DNA from: DASQEH01 sp038239485
Lineage (GTDB): Bacteria; Actinomycetota; Actinomycetes; Propionibacteriales; Nocardioidaceae
NCBI GenBank assembly: GCA_038239485.1
Contig: JBBSET010000009.1
Coordinates: 1-64,000, forward strand
Length of the DNA stretch: 64,000 bases
Direction of reading: 5' to 3'
Shown in pieces: positions 50,230 to 60,893 of the stretch. The notes beneath the pieces were generated by a model, which searched no databases, was not told the origin of the DNA, and saw only the letters and a program-made list of their open reading frames with translations. The translations under genes and the position numbers were made by a program. The stretch's first letter is position 1. Every line of letters starts with the position of its first letter.

Positions 50230-51654
50230 ATGAGCAAACTGGCCTCGAGCCGATCGACCACGTACCGATGCGCCGAGTGCGGCTGGACCTCCATGAAGTG
50301 GGTCGGCCGGTGCGGCGAGTGCCACGGCTGGGGCACGGTCGACCAGACGGGAGCTCCTCCCGTCGCGAGGATGCTCCCCGGTCCGGTGACGAGCACGGCT
50401 CTGCCCATCTCGGACGTGGAGGCCCGAGCAGCGGTCTCGCGCCCCAGCGGCGTATCCGAGCTCGACCGGGTCCTGGGAGGCGGCATCGTGCCCGGAGCCG
50501 TGCTGCTGCTGGCCGGCGAGCCCGGTGTCGGCAAGTCCACCCTTCTTCTCGAGGTCGCCGCCCGAGTCGCGGGAGGCGGGGCCAAGGCCCTCTATGTTTC
50601 GGGCGAGGAGTCAGCCTCGCAGGTCAGGCTGCGGGCGGAACGGACCGGCGCACTCGAACCCCTGCTGTACCTGGCGGCCGAGACCGACCTCGGCGCCGTC
50701 CTCGGGCATGTCGAGCAGGTCGAGCCCGAGCTGCTCGTCATCGACTCGATCCAGACGATCGCGAGCAGCGACATCGACGGGATGGCTGGCGGGGTGACTC
50801 AGGTCCGGGCCGTGACCGGCGCGCTGGTCCGGGTGGCCAAGGAGCGCCATCTGCCGATCCTGCTGGTCGGCCATGTCACGAAGGACGGCTCGATCGCGGG
50901 GCCGAGGACGCTCGAGCACATCGTCGACGTGGTCCTCCAGTTCGAGGGCGAGAGGAACTCCCGGCTCAGAGTGCTGCGCGCGGTGAAGAACCGCTTCGGT
51001 CCCGTCGACGAGCTGGGCTGCTTCGACCTCGGGGACGAGGGGATCGTCGAGGTCGCAGACGCCAGCGGACTGTTCATCTCGCACCACCGGGTCGCCACGT
51101 CAGGCACCTGCGTCACCGTCACCCTGGAGGGCCGCCGCCCGCTGATGGCAGAGGTCCAGTCCCTCGTGATCGCCCGCGAAGGGCCTCATCCTCGCCGAGC
51201 CGTCAGCGGACTCGACTCGTCACGGCTCGCCATGCTGATCGCGGTACTCCAACGCCGGGTCGGTCTCAACCTGGGCCCGCATGACGTCTATGCCGCGACC
51301 GTCGGTGGAGCATCGCGTCGCGGTCCGGCAGCCGATCTGGCGGTGGCCCTGGCGCTCGCGAGCGCGGCGCTCGACCGTGTGGTGGCGGCCGGGACGATCG
51401 CGATCGGGGAGGTCGGCCTCGCCGGTGACCTGAGATGCGTTCCCAACATCTCACAGCGCCTGTCCGAGGCGGCTCGGCTCGGTTTCACGCACGCCGTCGT
51501 GCCCTCCGACCACGGGGCGGCTCCGACGGCCCGGACCACCCCCGGGGGGATGAGGGTCTCCGAGTGCGGCGACATTTCGTCCGCCTTGTCGGCCGTGAAG
51601 CTCGTCTCCACCGTCACGCCCATCAGCAAGGCCGACCTTCAGGTGGTCAGATGA
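50230..51654 (+). CDS. radA: DNA repair protein RadA
   Basis: RadA, 474 residues, is a RecA-like helicase that helps process recombination intermediates. The zinc finger has C14, C17, C28 and C31. Walker A is GEPGVGKSTLL, the RadA-specific KNRFG motif is KNRFGPVDELG, and a Lon-protease-like C-terminal domain follows (VYAATVGGASRRGPAADLAVALALAS). The ATG at 50230 is set by the TAGCGT element. disA follows 75 bases later, the conserved actinobacterial order. Confidence 0.96.
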   Translation: MSKLASSRSTTYRCAECGWTSMKWVGRCGECHGWGTVDQTGAPPVARMLPGPVTSTALPISDVEARAAVSRPSGVSELDRVLGGGIVPGAVLLLAGEPGVGKSTLLLEVAARVAGGGAKALYVSGEESASQVRLRAERTGALEPLLYLAAETDLGAVLGHVEQVEPELLVIDSIQTIASSDIDGMAGGVTQVRAVTGALVRVAKERHLPILLVGHVTKDGSIAGPRTLEHIVDVVLQFEGERNSRLRVLRAVKNRFGPVDELGCFDLGDEGIVEVADASGLFISHHRVATSGTCVTVTLEGRRPLMAEVQSLVIAREGPHPRRAVSGLDSSRLAMLIAVLQRRVGLNLGPHDVYAATVGGASRRGPAADLAVALALASAALDRVVAAGTIAIGEVGLAGDLRCVPNISQRLSEAARLGFTHAVVPSDHGAAPTARTTPGGMRVSECGDISSALSAVKLVSTVTPISKADLQVVR

Positions 51655-51729
51655 TCAGCGCCGTGACCGTTTGGAGACCCCGCTGGCACTAAACTGATGG
51701 CCACATCAGACGTCACCTGAGGGGCGATC

Positions 51730-52815
51730 TTGGCCAGCGGCGACCGGCACCCGGCAGATCCGAGGCTTCGCGCCACCCTGGCGGCCGTGGCTCCGGGCAC
51801 CGACCTGCGCGAAGGCCTCGAGCGGATCCTCTCCGGGCGGACCGGCGCGCTCATCGTCCTCGGCTGCGACAAGACAGTGGAGACGATCTGCACCGGCGGG
51901 TTCACCGTCGACGTGGAGTTCAGCGCCACCGGTCTGCGCGAGCTGGCGAAGATGGACGGTGCTATCGTCTGCGACCAAGACGTCAAGCGGATCCTGCGGG
52001 CGGGCGTCCACCTGATGCCTGACTCGACGATCCCGACGGCCGAGACAGGCACCCGACACCGGACCGCGGACCGGGTCGCCCGGCAAACCGGCTACCCCGT
52101 CATCTCCGTGTCGCAGTCGATGCACATCATCGCGTTGTACGTCGGTGAGAACCGCTACGTCCTGGAGAACACCGGCGCGATCCTGTCCCACGCCAACCAG
52201 GCGCTCGCCACCTTGGAGCGCTACAAGATGCGGCTCGACGAGGTGTCCGGGACACTCTCGGCGCTCGAGATCGAGGACCTCGTGACAGTCCGCGATGTCG
52301 CCTCCGTCGTGCAGAGGCTGGAGATGGTGCTGCGCATCGCCAACGAGATCGAGGACTACGTACTGGAGCTCGGGACCGACGGCCGCCTGCTCTCCCTGCA
52401 GCTCGACGAGCTGGTGGCCGGGGTGGACCAGGAGCGCGAGCTCGTCATCCGCGACTACATACCCAGTGGCAGACGCCAACGAGACGCCGCCTCGGTGCTG
52501 GCGGAGATCGACGCGCTGTCATCGACCGAGCTGATCGACATCACTTCCGTGGCCGCCCCGCTGGGGCTCGGCGCGCCGGAGACCCTCGATGACGCGGTCA
52601 GCCCGAGAGGCTACCGGCTGCTGGCCAAGGTCCCGCGGCTGCCAGGTGCCGTCGTCGAACGCCTGGTGGACCATTTCGGCACCTTGCAGAAACTGCTGGC
52701 GGCGAGCATCGAGAACCTCCAGACGGTCGACGGGGTCGGCGACACCCGGGCGCGGTCGGTCAGGGAAGGCCTGTCTCGGCTGGCCGAGTCCAGCATCCTC
52801 GAGCGGTACGTTTAG
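51730..52815 (+). CDS. disA: DNA integrity scanning diadenylate cyclase
   Basis: DisA, 361 residues, makes c-di-AMP from two ATP and senses branched DNA. The catalytic DGA motif is residues 76-78 and RHR is 109-111 (GTRHRTADR). A helical linker follows, and the C-terminal helix-hairpin-helix DNA-binding part has LPGAVVERLVDHFGTLQKLL and LQTVDGVGDTRARSVREGL. The start is TTG with GAGGGGC upstream. TAAACT at 51690-51695 may be its -10. Confidence 0.96.
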   Translation: MASGDRHPADPRLRATLAAVAPGTDLREGLERILSGRTGALIVLGCDKTVETICTGGFTVDVEFSATGLRELAKMDGAIVCDQDVKRILRAGVHLMPDSTIPTAETGTRHRTADRVARQTGYPVISVSQSMHIIALYVGENRYVLENTGAILSHANQALATLERYKMRLDEVSGTLSALEIEDLVTVRDVASVVQRLEMVLRIANEIEDYVLELGTDGRLLSLQLDELVAGVDQERELVIRDYIPSGRRQRDAASVLAEIDALSSTELIDITSVAAPLGLGAPETLDDAVSPRGYRLLAKVPRLPGAVVERLVDHFGTLQKLLAASIENLQTVDGVGDTRARSVREGLSRLAESSILERYV

Positions 52816-52855
52816 CCGTCGCGCCGCGGACCTTCGTCACCACTGGCGGAGGTGG

Positions 52856-53593
52856 CTAGGGCGAGATGTGAAAGGTGGCGGACGAGACGTTCCCGCCCAC
52901 GAGGGCTACCTGCAACAGGTAGTGGCCCGCCTTGGGTTTGCCTACCGGCGATGAGCAGCCCTGAGCGGACCGCTGTCCATCCCACCGGAACCGGTAAGTC
53001 GTGGCCGGGTCCGCGCGGACGACTGCCTGCCGGACGGGCACCGCGTCCGGGCACTGGTCACTGGTCCAGATCAGCTCGTCGGACAGGCCGGTCTTCCGCA
53101 CCCAGATGATCCGAAGCACCATCGACTTCGGCGTGATGTCGAGCGTGCACGCGGGCGTCGAGACGGACGTCAGCGACAGCTTCGCGGTCGCCGGGGCGCC
53201 GCGGACGGCGTCGGCCATGTCGACCCCGATCCCCACATCCGACGCCGCGCACGGCCCGGTCGAGACGGCGAGACGCGGCTGGTTGCCTCCCCGGTGATGT
53301 GGGCCCCTGCTCGTTCCGTGCTGTCCACGACGGTGCTGATGACGGTGCTTATGGTGCTTTCCGTGGTGCGAGCCCGGCGTCGCGCTCTGGTTGCTGGACT
53401 GGCTGCTCGGCTGGTTGCTGCCTGCCGTCGACCTCACAGACGCGGCCTGGCCGGCCTGCTTGGCGCCACCGAGCCCGCTCAACAGCCACCATAGGGCGCT
53501 CACGAGCACGAGGGCCAACGCGAGGAGCAACAACCGGCGCACCCAGTAGACACGCGGGGGCAACGGTCCTGACGGCCGGATCACGCTGCTCAT
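52856..53593 (-). CDS. Membrane-anchored protein with His-rich linker (Rv3587c-like by position)
   Basis: A 245-residue protein: a short cytoplasmic stretch, one transmembrane helix at about 20-40 (RLLLLALALVLVSALWWLL), a Ser/Gln/Asn linker, a strongly basic His-rich run at 76-100 with ten histidines, then a beta-rich extracytoplasmic domain of about 140 residues with four cysteines that could form two disulfides. The His-rich run might bind metal. Mycobacterium has a membrane protein in the same place between disA and mutY. TAGCGT is six bases before the ATG. Confidence 0.7.
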   Translation of the reverse strand: MSSVIRPSGPLPPRVYWVRRLLLLALALVLVSALWWLLSGLGGAKQAGQAASVRSTAGSNQPSSQSSNQSATPGSHHGKHHKHRHQHRRGQHGTSRGPHHRGGNQPRLAVSTGPCAASDVGIGVDMADAVRGAPATAKLSLTSVSTPACTLDITPKSMVLRIIWVRKTGLSDELIWTSDQCPDAVPVRQAVVRADPATTYRFRWDGQRSAQGCSSPVGKPKAGHYLLQVALVGGNVSSATFHISP

Positions 53594-53599
53594 CAGCCA

Positions 53600-53605
53600 A
53601 CGCTA
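53600..53605 (-). promoter_or_regulatory. Leaderless -10 of the His-rich protein gene
   Basis: TAGCGT on the minus strand, six bases before the ATG at 53593, in the 51-base gap shared with divergent mutY. Confidence 0.5.
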
Positions 53606-53644
53606 GCCGTCGGTGACTGCGATCCATGGCATCATCGCTGCGAC

Positions 53645-54532
53645 ATGCCTCAGTCCCCCGCCCACCACCTCGTCATCGGCTGGTACCACGCTCACCGGCG
53701 CGACCTCCCCTGGCGCCGCCCCGACGCGGATCCGTGGGCGGTGCTCGTCAGCGAGGTGATGCTGCAGCAGACTCCGGTCGCGCGGGTCCGGCCGGTCTAC
53801 GAAGCCTGGCTGCAGCGCTGGCCGACCCCTCGCGCCCTGGCCGCCGACTCGGTCGGTGAGGCGGTCCGGATGTGGGGCCGCCTCGGGTACCCGCGGCGCG
53901 CCATCCGACTCTGGCAGGCCGCCTGCGCCATCGAAGCCCGCTTCGACGGCGTGCTGCCGGTGACGACATCCGAGCTCGCAACGTTGCCCGGAGTCGGGGA
54001 GTACACCGCGGCAGCCGTCGCAGCCTTCGCCTACCGGCAACGCACAACCGTCCTCGACACCAACGTCCGGCGAGTGCTCGCTCGGCTCGTCGGCGGGGAA
54101 CAGCTGGCTCCGGCAGCGCTGACGGTAGCCGAGCGGCGCACCGCTCTGGACGTCCTTCCCGACGACCCCGACGAGGCGGCTAACTGGAACGTTGCTGTGA
54201 TGGAGCTCGGCGCCCTGATCTGCACGGCCCGGGGGCCGCGATGCTCGCAGTGCCCCGTCAAGCTGCTGTGCCGATGGCGGCAGCGCGGCTACCCGGCGTC
54301 GCAACTGCCCGCGCGGCGGGCGCAGGCGTACGAAGGAACCGACCGACAGTGCCGAGGTCGCATCCTGGCGCTGCTCCGCTCCACCGACGGCCCGGTGTCG
54401 GCCGACGAGGTCCGGCTGGTCTGGGCCGACGCGGTCCAACGCGATCGTGCCCTCGCCTCCCTCATGGACGACGGTCTGGTCGCGGAGGGTGGCGAGGGCA
54501 CGATCGCGCTACCGGGCGCGCTGAGCCCTTAG
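53645..54532 (+). CDS. mutY: A/G-specific adenine glycosylase
   Basis: MutY, 295 residues, removes adenine paired with 8-oxoguanine. The catalytic glutamate is E37 in SEVMLQQTPV, the helix-hairpin-helix is LPGVGEYTAAAV (114-125), the catalytic aspartate is D138 (VLDTNVRRV), and the 4Fe-4S cluster is held by C193, C200, C203 and C209 in the C-X6-C-X2-C-X5-C pattern. The C-terminal NUDIX-like domain is short or absent, as in other actinobacteria. It converges with clpC. Confidence 0.94.
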   Translation: MPQSPAHHLVIGWYHAHRRDLPWRRPDADPWAVLVSEVMLQQTPVARVRPVYEAWLQRWPTPRALAADSVGEAVRMWGRLGYPRRAIRLWQAACAIEARFDGVLPVTTSELATLPGVGEYTAAAVAAFAYRQRTTVLDTNVRRVLARLVGGEQLAPAALTVAERRTALDVLPDDPDEAANWNVAVMELGALICTARGPRCSQCPVKLLCRWRQRGYPASQLPARRAQAYEGTDRQCRGRILALLRSTDGPVSADEVRLVWADAVQRDRALASLMDDGLVAEGGEGTIALPGALSP

Positions 54533-54546
54533 CTGGTCCAAGCGCC

Positions 54547-57057
<2,511 letters not shown>

Positions 57058-57094
57058 ATGCCTCATCGCTCCTTGCTTGTGGCGTGCACTCCCC

Positions 57095-57100
57095 ATGGTA
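57095..57100 (-). promoter_or_regulatory. Possible -10 of clpC
   Basis: TACCAT on the minus strand would give a leader of about 30 bases carrying AAGGAG. No good -35 is seen. Confidence 0.3.
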
Positions 57101-57198
57101 GTCCGATCAGCAGACACACAGGTGTCGCCGAGACCCGGGGGGTGTGATGGGAGCAACCGGGGAACCGGGTCAGATGTTCCCCTTCGAGGACTCGGGCA

Positions 57199-57215
57199 GT
57201 ACGCCGGGAGCGAAC
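57199..57215. promoter_or_regulatory. Candidate ClgR activator site upstream of clpC
   Basis: The minus strand reads GTTCGCTCCCGGCGTAC. This fits the actinobacterial ClgR pattern TCGCY-N3-RGCG, with one mismatch (a central A in the Corynebacterium version). ClgR activates clpC and clpP genes. The site is about 142 bases upstream of the clpC ATG. The rest of the 229-base gap shows no gene. Confidence 0.5.
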
Positions 57216-57273
57216 GGTCGCCTCACAGCGGGGCGACAGCCGCGACTCGGCACCGCGTCGGCGCAGCAGCGGC

Positions 57274-57291
57274 GTCAGTCAGTCAGTCAGT
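57274..57291. repeat. GTCA tandem repeat at the end of lsr2
   Basis: Four copies of a four-base unit (GTCA on plus, TGAC on minus) cover the lsr2 stop. On the minus strand they place TGA in all three frames, a natural translation block. Confidence 0.9.
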
Positions 57292-57622
57292 GGGCGGCGT
57301 CGTAGGCCGTGCGCACATCCGCAGGCACGCGACCGCGGTCCGAGACAACGTGCCCCTCGGCCCTGGCCCACTCGCGGACGTCGGCGGGCGACGGCCCCGA
57401 TGACGACTTGGAGGCACGCCCCACCGAACGCCGCGAGCCGCCTCGCCCCGTTGTGCGGCGGCTGTGAGCGACGTACTGCGCGAGTGCGTCACGCAAAGCC
57501 CCTGCGTTCTTAGCAGAAAGGTCAATCTCATACGTCACACCATCCAGCCCGAAGGTGACGTTCTCATCTGCTTCTGTACCGTCCAGGTCGTCTTCCAAAA
57601 CAATGTGCGTGCGTCGAGCCAC
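57287..57622 (-). CDS. lsr2: Nucleoid-associated protein Lsr2
   Basis: Lsr2, 111 residues, is the H-NS-like protein of actinobacteria that coats AT-rich DNA and silences foreign genes. The N-terminal beta-hairpin dimer region starts MARRTHIVLEDDLDGTEADENVTFGLDGVTYEIDLS. The C-terminal DNA-binding domain has VREWARAEGHVVSDRGRVPADV, with the RGR minor-groove hook. GGAGGG precedes the GTG start. The clpC-lsr2-lysS order is conserved. Confidence 0.96.
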   Translation of the reverse strand: MARRTHIVLEDDLDGTEADENVTFGLDGVTYEIDLSAKNAGALRDALAQYVAHSRRTTGRGGSRRSVGRASKSSSGPSPADVREWARAEGHVVSDRGRVPADVRTAYDAAH

Positions 57623-57697
57623 GAGAGGTGCCCTCCAAGTTAGTGGTGTGTGCCCACGCTAACAGGAAAAACTCCGAAAACACGAGCCGCGCGCCGT

Positions 57698-59185
57698 TCA
57701 CTCGGGCCGGAGAAGTGGAAAGAGTATCGATTCGCGAATACCGACGCCGCACAGTGACATGACCAGCCGGTCCACGCCCATACCCATTCCACCCGCCGGG
57801 GGCATACCAAACTCCAAAGCCCTCAGGAACGACTCGTCCAGCTCCATCGCCTCCGGGTCACCCTGTGCCGCGAGCAGCGACTGCTCCAGGAGGCGCTCAC
57901 GCTGAATGACCGGATCGTTCAGCTCGGAATACGCGGCCGCCAGCTCCACACCGTCGATCACGAGGTCGAACGCCTCCACCAGGCCGGGCTTCGAGCGGTG
58001 CGGCTTGGCGAGCGGGCGCACGGCTGCCGGGTAGTCCATCACGAACGTGGGAGAGATCAGCGTGTGTTCGACCAGCTTCTCGTAGAGCTCCAGCACAATC
58101 TCGTCCGCCCCCCAGCCAGGCTGGATCTGCACATTGTGCGAGGACGCATAAGTTTTTAGGGTGTGTTCGCTCGTTTCCGCAGTTATTGTGTCGCCGACAG
58201 CATCTGAGACCAGCTCCAACAGGCTCGCCTCGCGCCATTCGTCCTCGAAGTGGATCTCTGAATCATCGCGACCGATGACAACAGTCCGTCCCACTGCACG
58301 CGCCGCGTCCACGACGAGACTTCTCAGCAATGTGGTCATGGTGTGGTAGTCGGCGAAGGATTCATAAGCCTCGAGCATGGAGAATTCTGCAGCATGTGTA
58401 GAGTCGAGGCCCTCATTGCGGAAGGTCCGGCCGATCTCATACACCCGTTCGACTCCACCCACGAGGGCACGTTTGAGGTCGAGTTCCAATGCGATGCGCA
58501 GAAGCATGGGCTGGTCGAAGGCATTGAGATGGGTCCGGAAGGGACGCGCCGCCGCGCCGCCATTGCTGGACTGCAGCACCGGCGTCTCGACCTCGACATA
58601 GCCGCGCTCGTCCAGAGTGGAGCGCAGTGACTTCAAGATCGTCGCCTTGTCGCGCACGATCGTCCGAGGCTGTTGGCGCACGATCATGTCGACGTACCGC
58701 AGCCTCACCCGCGCCTCGTCACTCAGCGGGTGGTGCTCGTTGGGCAGCGGCCGCAGGGTCTTCGCCGCCATCCGCCAGGAGTGCGCCTGGATCGACAGCT
58801 CGCCCCGCCGGCTCGTCACCACTTCGCCCTGCACGGCGATGTGGTCCCCGATGTCGACAAGGGCCTTGAACTCCCCGAGCGACTCCTCGCCGACGTCGGA
58901 CAGCGACACCATCGCCTGCAGCTCTGTGCCGTCGCCCTCGCGGAGCCGGGCGAAGCACAGCTTGCCGGTGTTGCGCAGGAAGATGACGCGGCCGGTGACC
59001 GCAACCATGTCACCGGTCCGATGGTCGGGCCCAAGCGACTCGATGTCGTACGCGGCCGTGATCTCAGCGAGAGTGTGGGATCGCGGGACCGTCAGCGGAT
59101 ATGCCTCGAGGCCACTCTCGATGAGCCGGCTGCGCTTGGCCAGCCGGACCTGCATCTGCTCGGACGGGTCGGAGGAGTCGGCCAT
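57698..59185 (-). CDS. lysS: Lysyl-tRNA synthetase (class II)
   Basis: LysS, 495 residues, charges tRNA-Lys. An OB-fold anticodon domain comes first (VAVTGRVIFLRNTGKLCFARLREGDGTELQAMV) and the class II core follows, with motif 2 YEIGRTFRNEGLDSTHAAEFSMLEAYE and motif 3 GMGMGVDRLVMSLCG. The ATG at 59185 has TAGCCT seven bases upstream and is preferred over a start 21 codons earlier. Confidence 0.97.
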   Translation of the reverse strand: MADSSDPSEQMQVRLAKRSRLIESGLEAYPLTVPRSHTLAEITAAYDIESLGPDHRTGDMVAVTGRVIFLRNTGKLCFARLREGDGTELQAMVSLSDVGEESLGEFKALVDIGDHIAVQGEVVTSRRGELSIQAHSWRMAAKTLRPLPNEHHPLSDEARVRLRYVDMIVRQQPRTIVRDKATILKSLRSTLDERGYVEVETPVLQSSNGGAAARPFRTHLNAFDQPMLLRIALELDLKRALVGGVERVYEIGRTFRNEGLDSTHAAEFSMLEAYESFADYHTMTTLLRSLVVDAARAVGRTVVIGRDDSEIHFEDEWREASLLELVSDAVGDTITAETSEHTLKTYASSHNVQIQPGWGADEIVLELYEKLVEHTLISPTFVMDYPAAVRPLAKPHRSKPGLVEAFDLVIDGVELAAAYSELNDPVIQRERLLEQSLLAAQGDPEAMELDESFLRALEFGMPPAGGMGMGVDRLVMSLCGVGIRESILFPLLRPE

Positions 59186-59192
59186 GGCCGTG

Positions 59193-59198
59193 AGGCTA
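59193..59198 (-). promoter_or_regulatory. Leaderless -10 of lysS
   Basis: TAGCCT on the minus strand, seven bases before the lysS ATG. Confidence 0.5.
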
Positions 59199-59265
59199 CG
59201 GCATCGCGCCGGGCGATCTCGCGCCGATTTCCAGCCTGTGCGCGGCAATGGACAGCGCTAGGACC

Positions 59266-60045
59266 TCAGGTGTTGCGGTCGAAGATCAGCCGCAGCCCCT
59301 GCAGGGTCAGCCACGGCTCGATGCGTGTGACCGAGGCACAGTGACCGACCACGACAGGGGCCATCTCGCCGGTCGCCACCACCTCGGTGCTAATGCCGGA
59401 CGGTATCTGGAGCTCGTCGAGGATCCGCCCGACGATCCCGTCGACCAGGCCGGCGGAACCGAACACCGCCCCAGACTGCAGCGCCTCGACCGTGTTCTTG
59501 GCGACCACCGAACGCGGCGCGACCAGCTCGACCTGCCGTAGCTGTGCTCCCCTTGACCCCAGGGCCTGCACCGACAGCTGCACGCCCGGCGCGAGCGCGC
59601 CGCCGACGTACTGGCCGGCAGCGTTGATGACGTCGAAGGTCGTGGCTGTGCCGAGGTCGACGACCACGCATGGTGCACCGAAGCGGTCGAGGGCGGCGAC
59701 GGAGTTCGCGATCCGGTCCGTACCGACCTCACGAGGGTTGTCGGTGAGGACAGGCAGCCCGCTCCTGACCCCCGGCCCGACGACGACGGTGCGGGCCTCG
59801 GGCACGTAGTCGGCCAAGGTCGTGCGCAGCTCGCGGAGCGCTGCGGGCACGGCCGAGCAGACGCAGACCCCGGTGACGGGACCGGGCTGGCCGCTCTGTG
59901 CGAGCAGTGACGACAGGAGCAGCCACCAGTCGTCGGAGGTCCGGCGGTCGTCGGTGGCCACCCGCCAGTGCGCGATCAGCTTGTCGCCTTCATAGCTGCC
60001 GACCATCGTCTGCGAGTTCTGCACGGCCACACAGAGCAACGTCAT
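59266..60045 (-). CDS. coaX: Type III pantothenate kinase with an altered first motif
   Basis: A 259-residue CoaX family protein; active members phosphorylate pantothenate as the first step to CoA. Conserved parts are DNPREVGTDRIANSVAAL and VVDLGTATTFDVIN with GGALAPG. The N-terminal phosphate motif, normally DxGNT, reads CVAVQNSQT, so the aspartate has become Ala and the glycine Gln. That aspartate is important in characterised type III kinases, so activity is doubtful. CoaX of Mycobacterium is also reported inactive. It overlaps panC by four bases. Confidence 0.88.
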   Translation of the reverse strand: MTLLCVAVQNSQTMVGSYEGDKLIAHWRVATDDRRTSDDWWLLLSSLLAQSGQPGPVTGVCVCSAVPAALRELRTTLADYVPEARTVVVGPGVRSGLPVLTDNPREVGTDRIANSVAALDRFGAPCVVVDLGTATTFDVINAAGQYVGGALAPGVQLSVQALGSRGAQLRQVELVAPRSVVAKNTVEALQSGAVFGSAGLVDGIVGRILDELQIPSGISTEVVATGEMAPVVVGHCASVTRIEPWLTLQGLRLIFDRNT

Positions 60046-60893
60046 CGCAGCAGCTCGACGGCGATGTTGTCGATCAACCGGGTCGCACCCACCTGGGCCG
60101 CCACAAGCAGCCGCGCGGAGCCTGCTCGGCCCGCCTCGGCCAGGTCCGGGGTGCGCACCTGCAGGTAGTCGACCTGGACGGCCAGCTCGGCCGCCAGCTC
60201 CTTGTCGGCGGCGGTCAGCACCGCGTCAGGGCCATCGGCCTGTGCCGCGCGCCCCGCGTAGAGGGCGCGGCTGAGGCTGGTTGCCGCCTGGCGCTCCTGG
60301 TGGCGCAGGAACCGGTTGCGAGAGCTGATGGCGAGCCCGTCCGGCTCACGAACGGTCTCGGCGCCGACGATGTCGATGTCCATGCACAGGTCGTCGACCA
60401 TCCGGCGGATCAGGACCAGCTGCTGGTAGTCCTTCTGCCCGAAGATAGCGGCATCCGGCCGCACCAGACCGAACAGCTTCGCGACCACGGTGAGCACCCC
60501 GCGGTAGTGGCCTGGCCGGCTGGCCCCCTCGAGGATCGACCCCACCGGTCCGGGTTCGACGGTGACGAGCGGCTCCCCGCCCGGGTAGACCTCGGTGAAC
60601 GAGGGCGCGAAGGCCACGTCGACACCGTGCTCGCGGCACAGTTCGAGGTCGGACTCCAGCGTCCTGGGATACCTGGCCAGGTCCTCGCCCGGCCCGAACT
60701 GCAGTGGGTTCACGAAGATCGACGCCACCAGTCGGCCTGGTCCGGCCGCGGCCTCGTCGAAGAGTCGCGCATGACCGTCGTGCAGCGCACCCATGGTCGG
60801 TACCAGGGTGACGGCGTCGTCCATCGGCGCATCAGCCCGGCCAACCGCACCGAGGGCGTCACGCAGGACCGCGCGAGTCTCGGCGACGATCAC
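60042..60893 (-). CDS. panC: Pantothenate synthetase
   Basis: PanC, 283 residues, joins pantoate and beta-alanine with ATP. Motifs are VPTMGALHDGHARLFDEA near residues 30-47, SIFVNPLQFGPGEDLARYPRTLESDL, FGQKDYQQLVLIRRMV and the KMSKS-like ISSRNRFLRHQER. It overlaps the DUF2520 gene and coaX by four bases each. The usual panD gene does not follow it. Confidence 0.96.
   Translation of the reverse strand: MIVAETRAVLRDALGAVGRADAPMDDAVTLVPTMGALHDGHARLFDEAAAGPGRLVASIFVNPLQFGPGEDLARYPRTLESDLELCREHGVDVAFAPSFTEVYPGGEPLVTVEPGPVGSILEGASRPGHYRGVLTVVAKLFGLVRPDAAIFGQKDYQQLVLIRRMVDDLCMDIDIVGAETVREPDGLAISSRNRFLRHQERQAATSLSRALYAGRAAQADGPDAVLTAADKELAAELAVQVDYLQVRTPDLAEAGRAGSARLLVAAQVGATRLIDNIAVELLR

Noticed and set aside
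9355..54546. Rho-independent terminators between convergent genes
   Set aside because: The gaps at 10204-10216, 17637-17680, 25572-25590, 34825-34856 and 54533-54546 were inspected. GC palindromes occur, but none is followed by a T-run, so no terminator is called.
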